Part shown: positions 1-6,607 of the stretch, in pieces | Layout of the letters: each line of letters starts with the position of its first letter | How positions within the stretch are numbered: position 1 is the first letter of the stretch | NCBI GenBank assembly: GCA_023435505.1 | Contig: JAEYRR010000130.1 | Coordinates: 1-8,028 of the forward strand | DNA from: Bacillota bacterium | GTDB taxonomy: Bacteria; Bacillota; Clostridia; Lachnospirales; Lachnospiraceae | Direction: 5' to 3' | Length of the DNA: 8,028 nucleotides | The notes under the pieces: generated by a model | The model's database searches: none | Seen by the model: only the letters and a program-made list of their open reading frames with translations | Told to the model about the DNA's origin: nothing | Made by a program: the position numbers and the translations under genes

Positions 1-361
1 ACATCAATTGGCCTGTCTTCTCATTGTCAAAAAAATTAAATGACATCTGTTGATAGTGGGAGAAGATATCGTTTCTCATATCATACTCAATCTTCGCGCC
101 CATCATATGTCCTTTAAAGGTAACATAATAAATACAGCCATACTCAATAATGGCCAATACCACCATTCCCCCTCCTAATAGGGCTATCATCTTAATGGCT
201 TTTTCCCCTGCAGTATTAAGCAACAGATCATTGGTGATATATCGCACAATTAACGGATATACCAATGAAATGGCTGCAGCTAGTAAAGCACATAACATGT
301 CAGTGATAAAAATATTCATATATGGCTTATAATAACTTAAAAATTTCTTTCTTCTGCTCAA
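1..361 (-). CDS. ABC exporter-type transporter, N-terminal part of membrane domain (partial)
   Basis: Reading from a TTG codon at 361-359 gives 120 residues that run off the window edge without a stop. The protein begins MSRRKKFLSYYKPY, then has a hydrophobic segment (about residues 16-40), a second one (about 57-80), and a soluble stretch with IEYDMRNDIF and FNFFDNEKTGQL near residues 90-119. That pattern (E-x-DMR...F.H...FFD...TGQL) is typical of the first membrane helices and coupling region of ABC exporters that fuse permease and ATPase in one chain. The ATPase domain should lie beyond the window, so substrate and partner cannot be told. The TTG start is chosen because GGAGGT (368-373) lies 6 bases upstream and the only ATG further upstream in frame (374-376) is followed at once by a stop codon. 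Many such proteins work as heterodimers with an adjacent paralogue, but this cannot be checked here. Confidence 0.85.
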   Translation of the reverse strand, partial: MSRRKKFLSYYKPYMNIFITDMLCALLAAAISLVYPLIVRYITNDLLLNTAGEKAIKMIALLGGGMVVLAIIEYGCIYYVTFKGHMMGAKIEYDMRNDIFSHYQQMSFNFFDNEKTGQLM

Positions 362-367
362 ATCTAG

Positions 368-373
368 ACCTCC
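368..373 (-). promoter_or_regulatory. Ribosome binding site that fixes the TTG start of the ABC transporter gene
   Basis: GGAGGT on the minus strand, 6 bases before the TTG codon at 361. No ATG or GTG in the same frame has comparable spacing. Confidence 0.75.
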
Positions 374-378
374 ATATT

Positions 379-426
379 TAAGAAAGAAACAGGATGAAAA
401 GTATATAATCACCTCTTCACCCTGTT
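379..426 (-). terminator. Probable Rho-independent terminator after pfkA
   Basis: On the minus strand an 11-base arm (416-426, AACAGGGTGAA) pairs with 388-398 (TTCATCCTGTT), with one G-U wobble in the RNA and a 17-base loop. A T-rich tail TCTTTCTT follows (387-380). It starts about 10 bases after the pfkA stop. It ends only 6 bases before the Shine-Dalgarno sequence of the ABC transporter gene, so it could instead act as a partial terminator or attenuator for that gene. The stem is not very GC-rich and the T tract is broken by C residues. Confidence 0.6.
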
Positions 427-436
427 ATTACTCAGC

Positions 437-1465
<1,029 letters not shown>

Positions 1466-1488
1466 TTATTTTAATGCATTTGCAAAGA

Positions 1489-4400
1489 TTAATCAATACT
1501 AGTTTCGACAACTTTAATATTTTCTTTACCAACAGTTTCGATAAGTTTCGCTATTATTTGCTCATTTGCACCAATATGTGGGATTCGTTTTCTCTGTTTT
1601 TCATGTTCACAGTATATCCAAAGGTGATCTTTTCCCTCACAATTTACAATTATCTGATCTATAACATCTTTCTTTTCCAAGTATGTTGGCATATCTTTAA
1701 ATTTAATCCATATATCCTTAGGTACATCTTCAAAGGGAATGATATCCTGGCATATAACCTTACCCGGTTTATCTTCTTCCACTGTTATTTTACCCCTAAT
1801 AAAAAGCTTTCTATCCTCAGTAAGCAAATTTCTATATTTCTCATAAGTTCGAGAGAATACAATCACTTCTACAGTACCATATAGATCTTCGATGGTGATA
1901 AACGCCATGACACTATTGGTTCGAGTAGTCTTTATCACTTTTGTGGTTATCATCCCACCAATCACTGTATTCTCACCATCTTGAGCCTTTACAGCATCAG
2001 TTTCCTCGTCAATGGCAAAATCCATTGTCGTGTTGGTAATATTTCTCCTCCAAAGACCTTCATATTCCTCTAACGGATGCCCACTGACATAGATGCCTAA
2101 GACCTCCTTTTCAAAAGCCAGAAGCATTTCCTTCGGATATTCTCCGACATCCGGAAAGCTCTCCTCCATCTGCTGCTTCTGTTCCTCACCACCAAAATCA
2201 AATAGGCTGAGCTGGCCCTCTAGGTTTTTCTTCTTCTCCTGTGCTACACCATCTAAAACCTGTACATATACCATCATCTTCTGCTTTCTGGTACCAGGCA
2301 TAGAATCAAAGGCTCCTGCCTTAATGAAACTTTCTATAGTTCTTTTATTAACTTCTTTACCACTTAAACGGTTAGCAAAATCCTTTAACGAAAGAAATGG
2401 GCCTGACTTTGTTCTTTCCTCTACAATGGTTTCTATGACAGAACCACCTAGCCCTTTGATAGCAGAAAGGCCATAGCGGATGGATTTACCCGTAACACTG
2501 AAGCCCTTCTCTCCCTCGTTAATATCTGGTGGAAGAATCTCTATCCCCATCTGACGACAGGTCATGATATATTGAGATACCTTATTGCCATTATCAATCA
2601 CGGAAGTCATAAGCGCTGCCATGAATTCTACAGGATAATAACACTTTAAGAAAGCTGTCTGATAAGATACTACTGCATACGCTGCTGCATGAGACTTATT
2701 AAACGCATATTTGGCAAAATCAATCATCTCATCATAGATATGATTCGCCACAGCTTCAGGTATCCCATTACTTACACAGCCTTTAACATTCTCCTCGGCA
2801 TTGCCATACACAAAGTTCTTGCGTTCTTTCTCCATGACGTCTGCTTTTTTCTTAGACATGGCCCTTCGAACCAAGTCACTTCGCCCATAGCTGTAGCCTG
2901 CCAGATCACGTACAATCTGCATAACCTGTTCCTGATACACAATACAGCCATGTGTAGGTGCAAGAATTGGTTCTAACTGAGGACATTCATATTGAATACT
3001 TCCTGATTCATTTTTCCCTTTAATATATTTTGGAATAAAGTCCATAGGGCCTGGCCGATACAAGGAGATACCGGCTATTACATCTTCTATATTATGTGGC
3101 TTTAATTCCTTCATAAAACTCATCATTCCCGCACTTTCCAGCTGAAATACACCTTCACAACGGCCGGAGCTGATTAAGTCGAAAACCTTCTTATCATTAT
3201 AATCGATTCTATCTATATCTATTCTTTTTTCTTCCGGTACATTCCTGTTGACTAGCTTAACTGCCTCCTGAATTACGGTTAAGGTCCTAAGTCCTAAAAA
3301 GTCCATTTTCAAAAGCCCAAGTTCTTCAAGAGTTGTCATCGTATATTGTGTGGTAATGGAATCATCCGAGGACTTGGATAAAGGAACATATTCATCTACC
3401 GCTGCTTTACTGATTACAACACCAGCAGCATGCATGGAAGTGTGTCTAGGTAATCCTTCCAGACGCATAGACATGTCCAATAGGTATTTGGCTTGCTCAT
3501 CTTGATCATATAATTCCTTTAGTTCCTTATTGCCTTTCAAAGCCTTATCAATGGTAATCCCTAACTCGTTAGGGATCATCTTGGCAATGGAATCTACATA
3601 GGCATAACTTAAATCCAGTGCTCGTCCAACGTCTCGGATAACCAGTCTGGCAGCCATGGTACCAAAGGTTACAATCTGAACTACTCGTTCTTTTCCGTAT
3701 TTACGGACTACATAGTCAATCACTTCCTGACGTCTTTCATAACAGAAATCAATATCGATATCTGGCATAGTAAGACGTTCTGGATTTAAAAATCGCTCAA
3801 ACAGTAGGTTATATTTAATAGGATCTATATTAGTAATGCCCAGCGAATACGCTACAATACTTCCCGCTGCAGAACCTCTACCTGGACCTACTGCTATCCC
3901 GTTATCCCTTGCATATTTGATAAAATCCCATACTATAAGAAAATAATCTACAAATCCCATCCCTGATATAGTGGACAGTTCATAGTCCAGTCTTTCTCTT
4001 AACTCTTGGCTAGGATTTGGATATCTCTTTTCTAATCCCTCATTGCATACCTTCTGCAGATATTCCTTGGCTGTATAACCATCTGGTACATCATAGATAG
4101 GCAATTTATAGTTACCAAACTCAATTTCTACATTACAACGCTCTGCTATCTTTGCTGTATTCTCCAAAGCCTCTTTTGCGTATGGAAATAAAGCCTCCAT
4201 CTCTTCGGGAGACTTTAGATAATACTGTCCTCCATCATAGCGCATACGGTCTTCTTCATTCACCTTTCTCTGAGTCTGTATACAGAGAAGGATATCATGA
4301 GATAGAGCATCTGTGTCATAGATATAGTGCACATCATTGGTTACCACAAGTGGAATGCCTGTCTCCTGATGCATTCTAAGTAGTCCTTGGTTAACTGTGG

Positions 4401-4950
4401 CTTGTTCAGGAATACCATGATCCTGAAGCTCCAAATAAAAATTGCCCTCTCCAAAGATAGATTGAAATTTCAGAGCTGACTTTTTGGCTTCCTCATAAAA
4501 ACCTCTTCTTATATTAGACGAGACTTCCCCTGCCAAGCAGGCACTTAAGGCAATAATCCCCTCGTGATACTCCTCTAATATCTCTACATCAATTCGCGGT
4601 TTATAATAAAATCCTTCTCTAAAACCTCTGGATACAATTTTGATCAAATTCTGATATCCTGTATTGTTTTGTGCCAGAAGAACTAAATGATTGTACTTTC
4701 CCGATTCTCCACCAGTTTCACGATCAAAACGTGAGTTAGGTGCAACATAAACCTCACACCCAATAATAGGACGGATTCCCTGTTTCTTAGCTTCTTTATA
4801 AAAATCAATGACCCCATACATTACACCGTGGTCAGTAATAGCTATACTATCCATACCCAACTGCTTTGTTCTAGCAATCAACTCGTTTATTTTACTAGAT
4901 CCATCTAATAGACTATATTCTGTATGGACATGTAAATGAGTAAAGTTCAT
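1489..4950 (-). CDS. dnaE: DNA polymerase III alpha subunit (DnaE type)
   Basis: Replicative DNA polymerase of the C family. The reading frame is intact with 1153 residues. The N-terminal PHP domain shows HLHVH (5-9), ITDHG (38-42), GCEVY (64-68), H88, ACLAGE (137-142) and TNDVHY (204-209), the metal-ligand set of that fold. The polymerase core has GPGRGSAAGS (355-364), PDIDIDF (396-402) and KMDFLGLRTL (548-557), so the three catalytic aspartates are likely D397, D399 and D550. Helix-hairpin-helix region about 825-880, beta-clamp motif QLSLFDF (913-919), OB fold about 995-1075. Upstream TTG (4962) and GTG (4959) codons are in frame, but the protein from ATG 4950 (MNFTHLHVHTEYSLLDG) matches the family N-terminus. 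GGTGAG lies 4 bases before that ATG. In Firmicutes a DnaE of this kind usually works beside PolC, which is not in this window. Confidence 0.98.
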   Translation of the reverse strand: MNFTHLHVHTEYSLLDGSSKINELIARTKQLGMDSIAITDHGVMYGVIDFYKEAKKQGIRPIIGCEVYVAPNSRFDRETGGESGKYNHLVLLAQNNTGYQNLIKIVSRGFREGFYYKPRIDVEILEEYHEGIIALSACLAGEVSSNIRRGFYEEAKKSALKFQSIFGEGNFYLELQDHGIPEQATVNQGLLRMHQETGIPLVVTNDVHYIYDTDALSHDILLCIQTQRKVNEEDRMRYDGGQYYLKSPEEMEALFPYAKEALENTAKIAERCNVEIEFGNYKLPIYDVPDGYTAKEYLQKVCNEGLEKRYPNPSQELRERLDYELSTISGMGFVDYFLIVWDFIKYARDNGIAVGPGRGSAAGSIVAYSLGITNIDPIKYNLLFERFLNPERLTMPDIDIDFCYERRQEVIDYVVRKYGKERVVQIVTFGTMAARLVIRDVGRALDLSYAYVDSIAKMIPNELGITIDKALKGNKELKELYDQDEQAKYLLDMSMRLEGLPRHTSMHAAGVVISKAAVDEYVPLSKSSDDSITTQYTMTTLEELGLLKMDFLGLRTLTVIQEAVKLVNRNVPEEKRIDIDRIDYNDKKVFDLISSGRCEGVFQLESAGMMSFMKELKPHNIEDVIAGISLYRPGPMDFIPKYIKGKNESGSIQYECPQLEPILAPTHGCIVYQEQVMQIVRDLAGYSYGRSDLVRRAMSKKKADVMEKERKNFVYGNAEENVKGCVSNGIPEAVANHIYDEMIDFAKYAFNKSHAAAYAVVSYQTAFLKCYYPVEFMAALMTSVIDNGNKVSQYIMTCRQMGIEILPPDINEGEKGFSVTGKSIRYGLSAIKGLGGSVIETIVEERTKSGPFLSLKDFANRLSGKEVNKRTIESFIKAGAFDSMPGTRKQKMMVYVQVLDGVAQEKKKNLEGQLSLFDFGGEEQKQQMEESFPDVGEYPKEMLLAFEKEVLGIYVSGHPLEEYEGLWRRNITNTTMDFAIDEETDAVKAQDGENTVIGGMITTKVIKTTRTNSVMAFITIEDLYGTVEVIVFSRTYEKYRNLLTEDRKLFIRGKITVEEDKPGKVICQDIIPFEDVPKDIWIKFKDMPTYLEKKDVIDQIIVNCEGKDHLWIYCEHEKQRKRIPHIGANEQIIAKLIETVGKENIKVVETSID

Positions 4951-4954
4951 CGTT

Positions 4955-4960
4955 CTCACC
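4955..4960 (-). promoter_or_regulatory. Ribosome binding site of dnaE
   Basis: GGTGAG on the minus strand, 4 bases before the ATG at 4950. It matches the distal part of the extended anti-Shine-Dalgarno complement (GGAGGTGA), which places the ATG at normal spacing. An AGAAGG lies further upstream (about 12 bases from the ATG). The site is weaker than the GGAGG sites of the neighbouring genes. Confidence 0.5.
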
Positions 4961-4996
4961 AACCTTCTAAATACTTTTCATATCAACGACATGTTA

Positions 4997-5025
4997 ATCA
5001 TATCATTTTTATTACAAATTAGCAA
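4997..5025 (-). promoter_or_regulatory. Probable sigma-A type promoter of dnaE
   Basis: On the minus strand TTGCTA (5025-5020, 4 of 6 to TTGACA) and TATGAT (5002-4997, 5 of 6 to TATAAT) are 17 bases apart. This leaves a leader of about 40 bases before the dnaE ATG at 4950. The -35 hexamer abuts the outermost unit of the tandem repeat array, and one copy of the flanking 12-base direct repeat fills most of the spacer. Confidence 0.6.
5008..5019. repeat. 12-base direct repeat, left copy
   Basis: TTTATTACAAAT, identical to positions 5343-5354. The two copies bracket the structured intergenic block of 323 bases (5020-5342). This is what a target-site duplication would look like, although the sequence is AT-rich and chance is not excluded. 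Confidence 0.6.
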
Positions 5026-5027
5026 AC

Positions 5028-5182
5028 GACTCTGTCATTCGGCATTTCTCCCCTCATGACTTCGTCTTTCGGTGTTGGACGCTCTCCCCTCTTGACTTCG
5101 TCTTTCGGGGTTACTCCCCTCATGACTTCGTCATTCGGTGTCATTCGCTCTCCCCTCATGACTTTGTCATTCGGTGTTGGAC
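5028..5182. repeat. Tandem array of five units with alternating 30/36-base spacing
   Basis: Five copies of a micro-palindrome GAC-NNN-GTC start at 5028, 5058, 5094, 5124 and 5160, giving intervals of 30, 36, 30 and 36. The true period is therefore 66 bases, made of a short and a long unit. Copies are joined by TCCCCTC (5049, 5085, 5115, 5151) and (A/T)TTCGG(T/G)G-like sequence. The long spacers carry six extra bases, TTGGAC or CATTCG. In the better copies the palindrome extends to ATGAC-TTC-GTCAT. Because all intervals are multiples of three, long reading frames stay open on both strands here; they are not taken as genes. Confidence 0.85.
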
Positions 5183-5187
5183 GCGCG

Positions 5188-5206
5188 CCAAATACTACGT
5201 ATTTGG
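5188..5206. repeat. Palindrome CCAAATAC-TAC-GTATTTGG
   Basis: Perfect 8-base arms around a 3-base centre. Its right arm shares two bases with the left arm of the long inverted repeat at 5205-5267, so in RNA the two stems compete at their bases. Confidence 0.7.
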
Positions 5207-5267
5207 CTATAACAAAAGGAAGGCATTCCAGATGCAAGCATCTTCATGCCTTCCTTTTGCTATAGCC
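5205..5267. repeat. Long inverted repeat, 22-bp arms with inner hairpin
   Basis: Arms at 5205-5226 and 5246-5267 match over 22 bases with one mismatch (5212/5260). On the plus strand this would be A-C, but in a minus-strand transcript it becomes a G-U wobble, so the stem would be continuous in RNA read with the neighbouring genes. The 19-base loop contains its own inverted pair AGATGC/GCATCT. No T run follows on either strand, so it does not look like an ordinary terminator. A stem this long is a possible RNase III substrate. Confidence 0.85.
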
Positions 5268-5285
5268 AGCACTCCGTGCTTGGCT
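5264..5285. repeat. Small hairpin AGCCA-GCAC-TCC-GTGC-T-TGGCT
   Basis: A 9-bp stem with one bulged base and a 3-base loop. It overlaps the outer end of the long inverted repeat by four bases (5264-5267). Confidence 0.55.
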
Positions 5286-5297
5286 TGCTGTTGATAC

Positions 5298-5340
5298 AAA
5301 ATACGCTATAGAGGGTTGATTTGTTGCCTCCATAGCGTAT
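5298..5340 (-). terminator. Probable Rho-independent terminator of the murB-rapZ-whiA-crh cluster
   Basis: On the minus strand 5340-5327 (ATACGCTATGGAGG) pairs with 5314-5301 (CCTCTATAGCGTAT) over 14 positions. One of these is a G-U wobble in minus-strand RNA (A-C in plus-strand RNA). The loop has 12 bases and a short T run (5301-5298) follows. It lies 36 bases after the stop of the HPr-family gene. The short T tract lowers confidence. Confidence 0.6.
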
Positions 5341-5342
5341 GA

Positions 5343-5354
5343 TTTATTACAAAT
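5343..5354. repeat. 12-base direct repeat, right copy
   Basis: TTTATTACAAAT, identical to 5008-5019. It lies 22 bases beyond the stop codon of the HPr-family gene and directly outside the terminator hairpin. Confidence 0.6.
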
Positions 5355-5376
5355 ATATAATTCTTCATTCTGATAT

Positions 5377-5634
5377 TTAAGCTTTGCAGGATAAATACTT
5401 TTCAATATTATCCATGGCAACAGCTTCATCTGCACCATCCACGATAACTTCAACTTCTTCCCCTGCAGCAAGGCCTAATGTCATCATGCCCATAATACTT
5501 TTTGCATTTACTCTCTTGTTTTCACATTCTACATACACTTTGCTTTCATATTGGCTGGCTACCTGAACCAATAATGCAACTGGTCTGGCTTCCAATCCAG
5601 TAGGAAGTTTGATAATAATCTTTTTTGAAATCAT
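5377..5634 (-). CDS. crh: Crh-like HPr-family phosphocarrier homologue (His15 replaced by Glu)
   Basis: An 85-residue single-domain HPr fold protein. Normal HPr has GLHARPA, with His15 carrying phosphate from PTS enzyme I. Here residues 13-18 are GLEARP, so residue 15 is Glu (codon GAA) and PTS phosphotransfer is not expected. The regulatory site is intact: NAKSIMGMMTLG at 43-54 puts Ser at exactly position 46, the target of HPr kinase/phosphorylase. Bacillus Crh has Gln15 and Ser46 and serves as a CcpA co-effector in catabolite repression; the same kind of role is inferred here. The start overlaps the whiA stop by 4 bases (ATGA), and a strong GGAGGAG (5643-5649) lies 8 bases upstream inside whiA, suggesting translational coupling. 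In Bacillus crh also follows whiA, which supports the name. A true ptsH is expected elsewhere in the genome. Confidence 0.85.
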   Translation of the reverse strand: MISKKIIIKLPTGLEARPVALLVQVASQYESKVYVECENKRVNAKSIMGMMTLGLAAGEEVEVIVDGADEAVAMDNIEKYLSCKA

Positions 5635-6596
5635 ATCTTAATCTCCTCCTTTTGTTCCCTAATCTGATCTGCAATAATGCTAAGTTTCCTTAACCTATGA
5701 TTAACACCGGATTTACCTATAGGTGGGTCAAGTAACTGACCTAATTCCTTTAGGGATGCCTCCGGATATTCCAACCGAAGTCTGGCCATTTCCTCCAGAC
5801 CTTCTGTAAGCTTTCCCAGTCCAACCTGACTTTGAATATATACTATATCATCTAACTGCTTACTGGAAGCAATTACCGTCTTATTGATATTGGCAGTTTC
5901 ACAATTAACCTGACGATTAATGGAATTGCGCATCTCTTTTACAATACGGACATTTTCAAAATTCATTAGCGCTATATGGGCTTCCATAACATTAAGGGCT
6001 TCAACTATCTGGGAACCTTCCTTGATGTAAACAACATAATACTTTTTCCTGAGTACTATCTTAGCTTCAATGTCAAATACTTTAAATATCGCCTGTAGCT
6101 GCTTAGCCTTTGGATTAGTTGCAACTGCTATCTCAAAATGATAGGTTTTAGCAGGATCACTGATGGAACCTGCAGCTAAAAAAGCACCTCGTAAGAATGC
6201 ACGTTTGCAACAGGAATTCTGTACCACTAGATTGCTCACGACAGACAAGTCTTCTTTAATATCTCCATCTTCATTTAACAGTTTTGTTGCCTGTAATACT
6301 CTTAACGAGTCCTGTTTATCCTTTACTGTCAATAGATAGGTCTTATTTCTTTTAAGATGTTTATTCCTCTTAACAGAAATTTCAGTATTTATATTAAATG
6401 TTTTTTTCAATAATGTAAAGTATTTTCTTGCCACAGGAAGAATTTCTGTATGGATCTGTATGGTATATTCATCCTTTGGGTTGATAGAAATATTACCACA
6501 CAAGCTAATTATAGCCGCAATTTCAGCAATCTGACAATGACGCCCTGCGCTATAATGCTTTGATAGCTCTTCCTTTACGTCCTTCGAAAATGACAT
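5631..6596 (-). CDS. whiA: WhiA-family DNA-binding regulator
   Basis: 321 residues, the usual family length. WhiA combines a degenerate LAGLIDADG homing-endonuclease fold with a C-terminal helix-turn-helix. It controls sporulation septation genes in Streptomyces and influences division and chromosome segregation in Bacillus. Visible here are FLRGAFLAAGSISDP at 134-148 (LAGLIDADG-like helix), NRQVNCETANINKT at 227-240 (a conserved linker), and the HTH with ASLKELGQLLDPPIGKSG at 280-297 followed by VNHRLRKL at 298-305. The start ATG at 6596 is preceded by GAGGGG (6603-6608) at 6 bases; this site overlaps the rapZ stop, so the two genes lie only 11 bases apart. The target genes in this organism cannot be inferred from the window. 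Confidence 0.97.
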   Translation of the reverse strand: MSFSKDVKEELSKHYSAGRHCQIAEIAAIISLCGNISINPKDEYTIQIHTEILPVARKYFTLLKKTFNINTEISVKRNKHLKRNKTYLLTVKDKQDSLRVLQATKLLNEDGDIKEDLSVVSNLVVQNSCCKRAFLRGAFLAAGSISDPAKTYHFEIAVATNPKAKQLQAIFKVFDIEAKIVLRKKYYVVYIKEGSQIVEALNVMEAHIALMNFENVRIVKEMRNSINRQVNCETANINKTVIASSKQLDDIVYIQSQVGLGKLTEGLEEMARLRLEYPEASLKELGQLLDPPIGKSGVNHRLRKLSIIADQIREQKEEIKI

Positions 6597-6607
6597 TCTT
6601 ATCCCCT

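Larger units (their letters stand above)
5020..5342. mobile_element. Putative non-autonomous repeat element between the Crh-like gene and dnaE
   Basis: A 323-base non-coding block holding, from left to right, a five-unit tandem array (5028-5182), a palindrome (5188-5206), a 22-bp inverted repeat (5205-5267), a small hairpin (5264-5285) and a terminator-like hairpin (5301-5340). It is bounded exactly by perfect 12-base direct repeats. No transposase or convincing ORF is inside, and I see no terminal inverted repeats at the block ends, so it does not fit a classical MITE. Its base composition (CCCCTC, GACTTCGTC, CGCGCG) differs visibly from the AT-rich DNA on both sides. A mobile origin is inference; a structured untranslated or intergenic spacer is the alternative. 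Confidence 0.35.

Noticed and set aside
150..332. Plus-strand reading frame antisense to the ABC transporter N-terminus
   Set aside because: It is the shadow of the minus-strand transporter frame, which has recognisable family motifs and a good ribosome binding site.
1474..1884. Plus-strand reading frame of 136 codons antisense to the 3' end of dnaE
   Set aside because: It lies wholly opposite the OB-fold-coding part of dnaE and yields a low-complexity Phe/Ile/Tyr-rich protein, as expected from reading AT-rich coding DNA backwards.
5028..5182. Array considered as a CRISPR
   Set aside because: The conserved parts are short and the intervening sequences are themselves repeated, not unique spacers. 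No cas genes are nearby.
5019..5237. Minus-strand reading frame of 72 codons with repeated TPxDEVMRGE-like peptide units
   Set aside because: It stays open because the DNA repeats have periods divisible by three. Its ATG lies in the loop of the long hairpin without a clear ribosome binding site, and the plus strand is open for the same reason. I treat it as repeat DNA.
5056..5265. Plus-strand reading frame with repeated MTSSFGV-like units
   Set aside because: Complement of the same tandem array. No Shine-Dalgarno before its ATG, and it runs through the long inverted repeat.
5244..5471. Minus-strand reading frame of 75 codons overlapping the start of the intergenic block
   Set aside because: It overlaps the well-supported HPr-family gene in another frame and runs through the terminator hairpin. 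No family resemblance seen.
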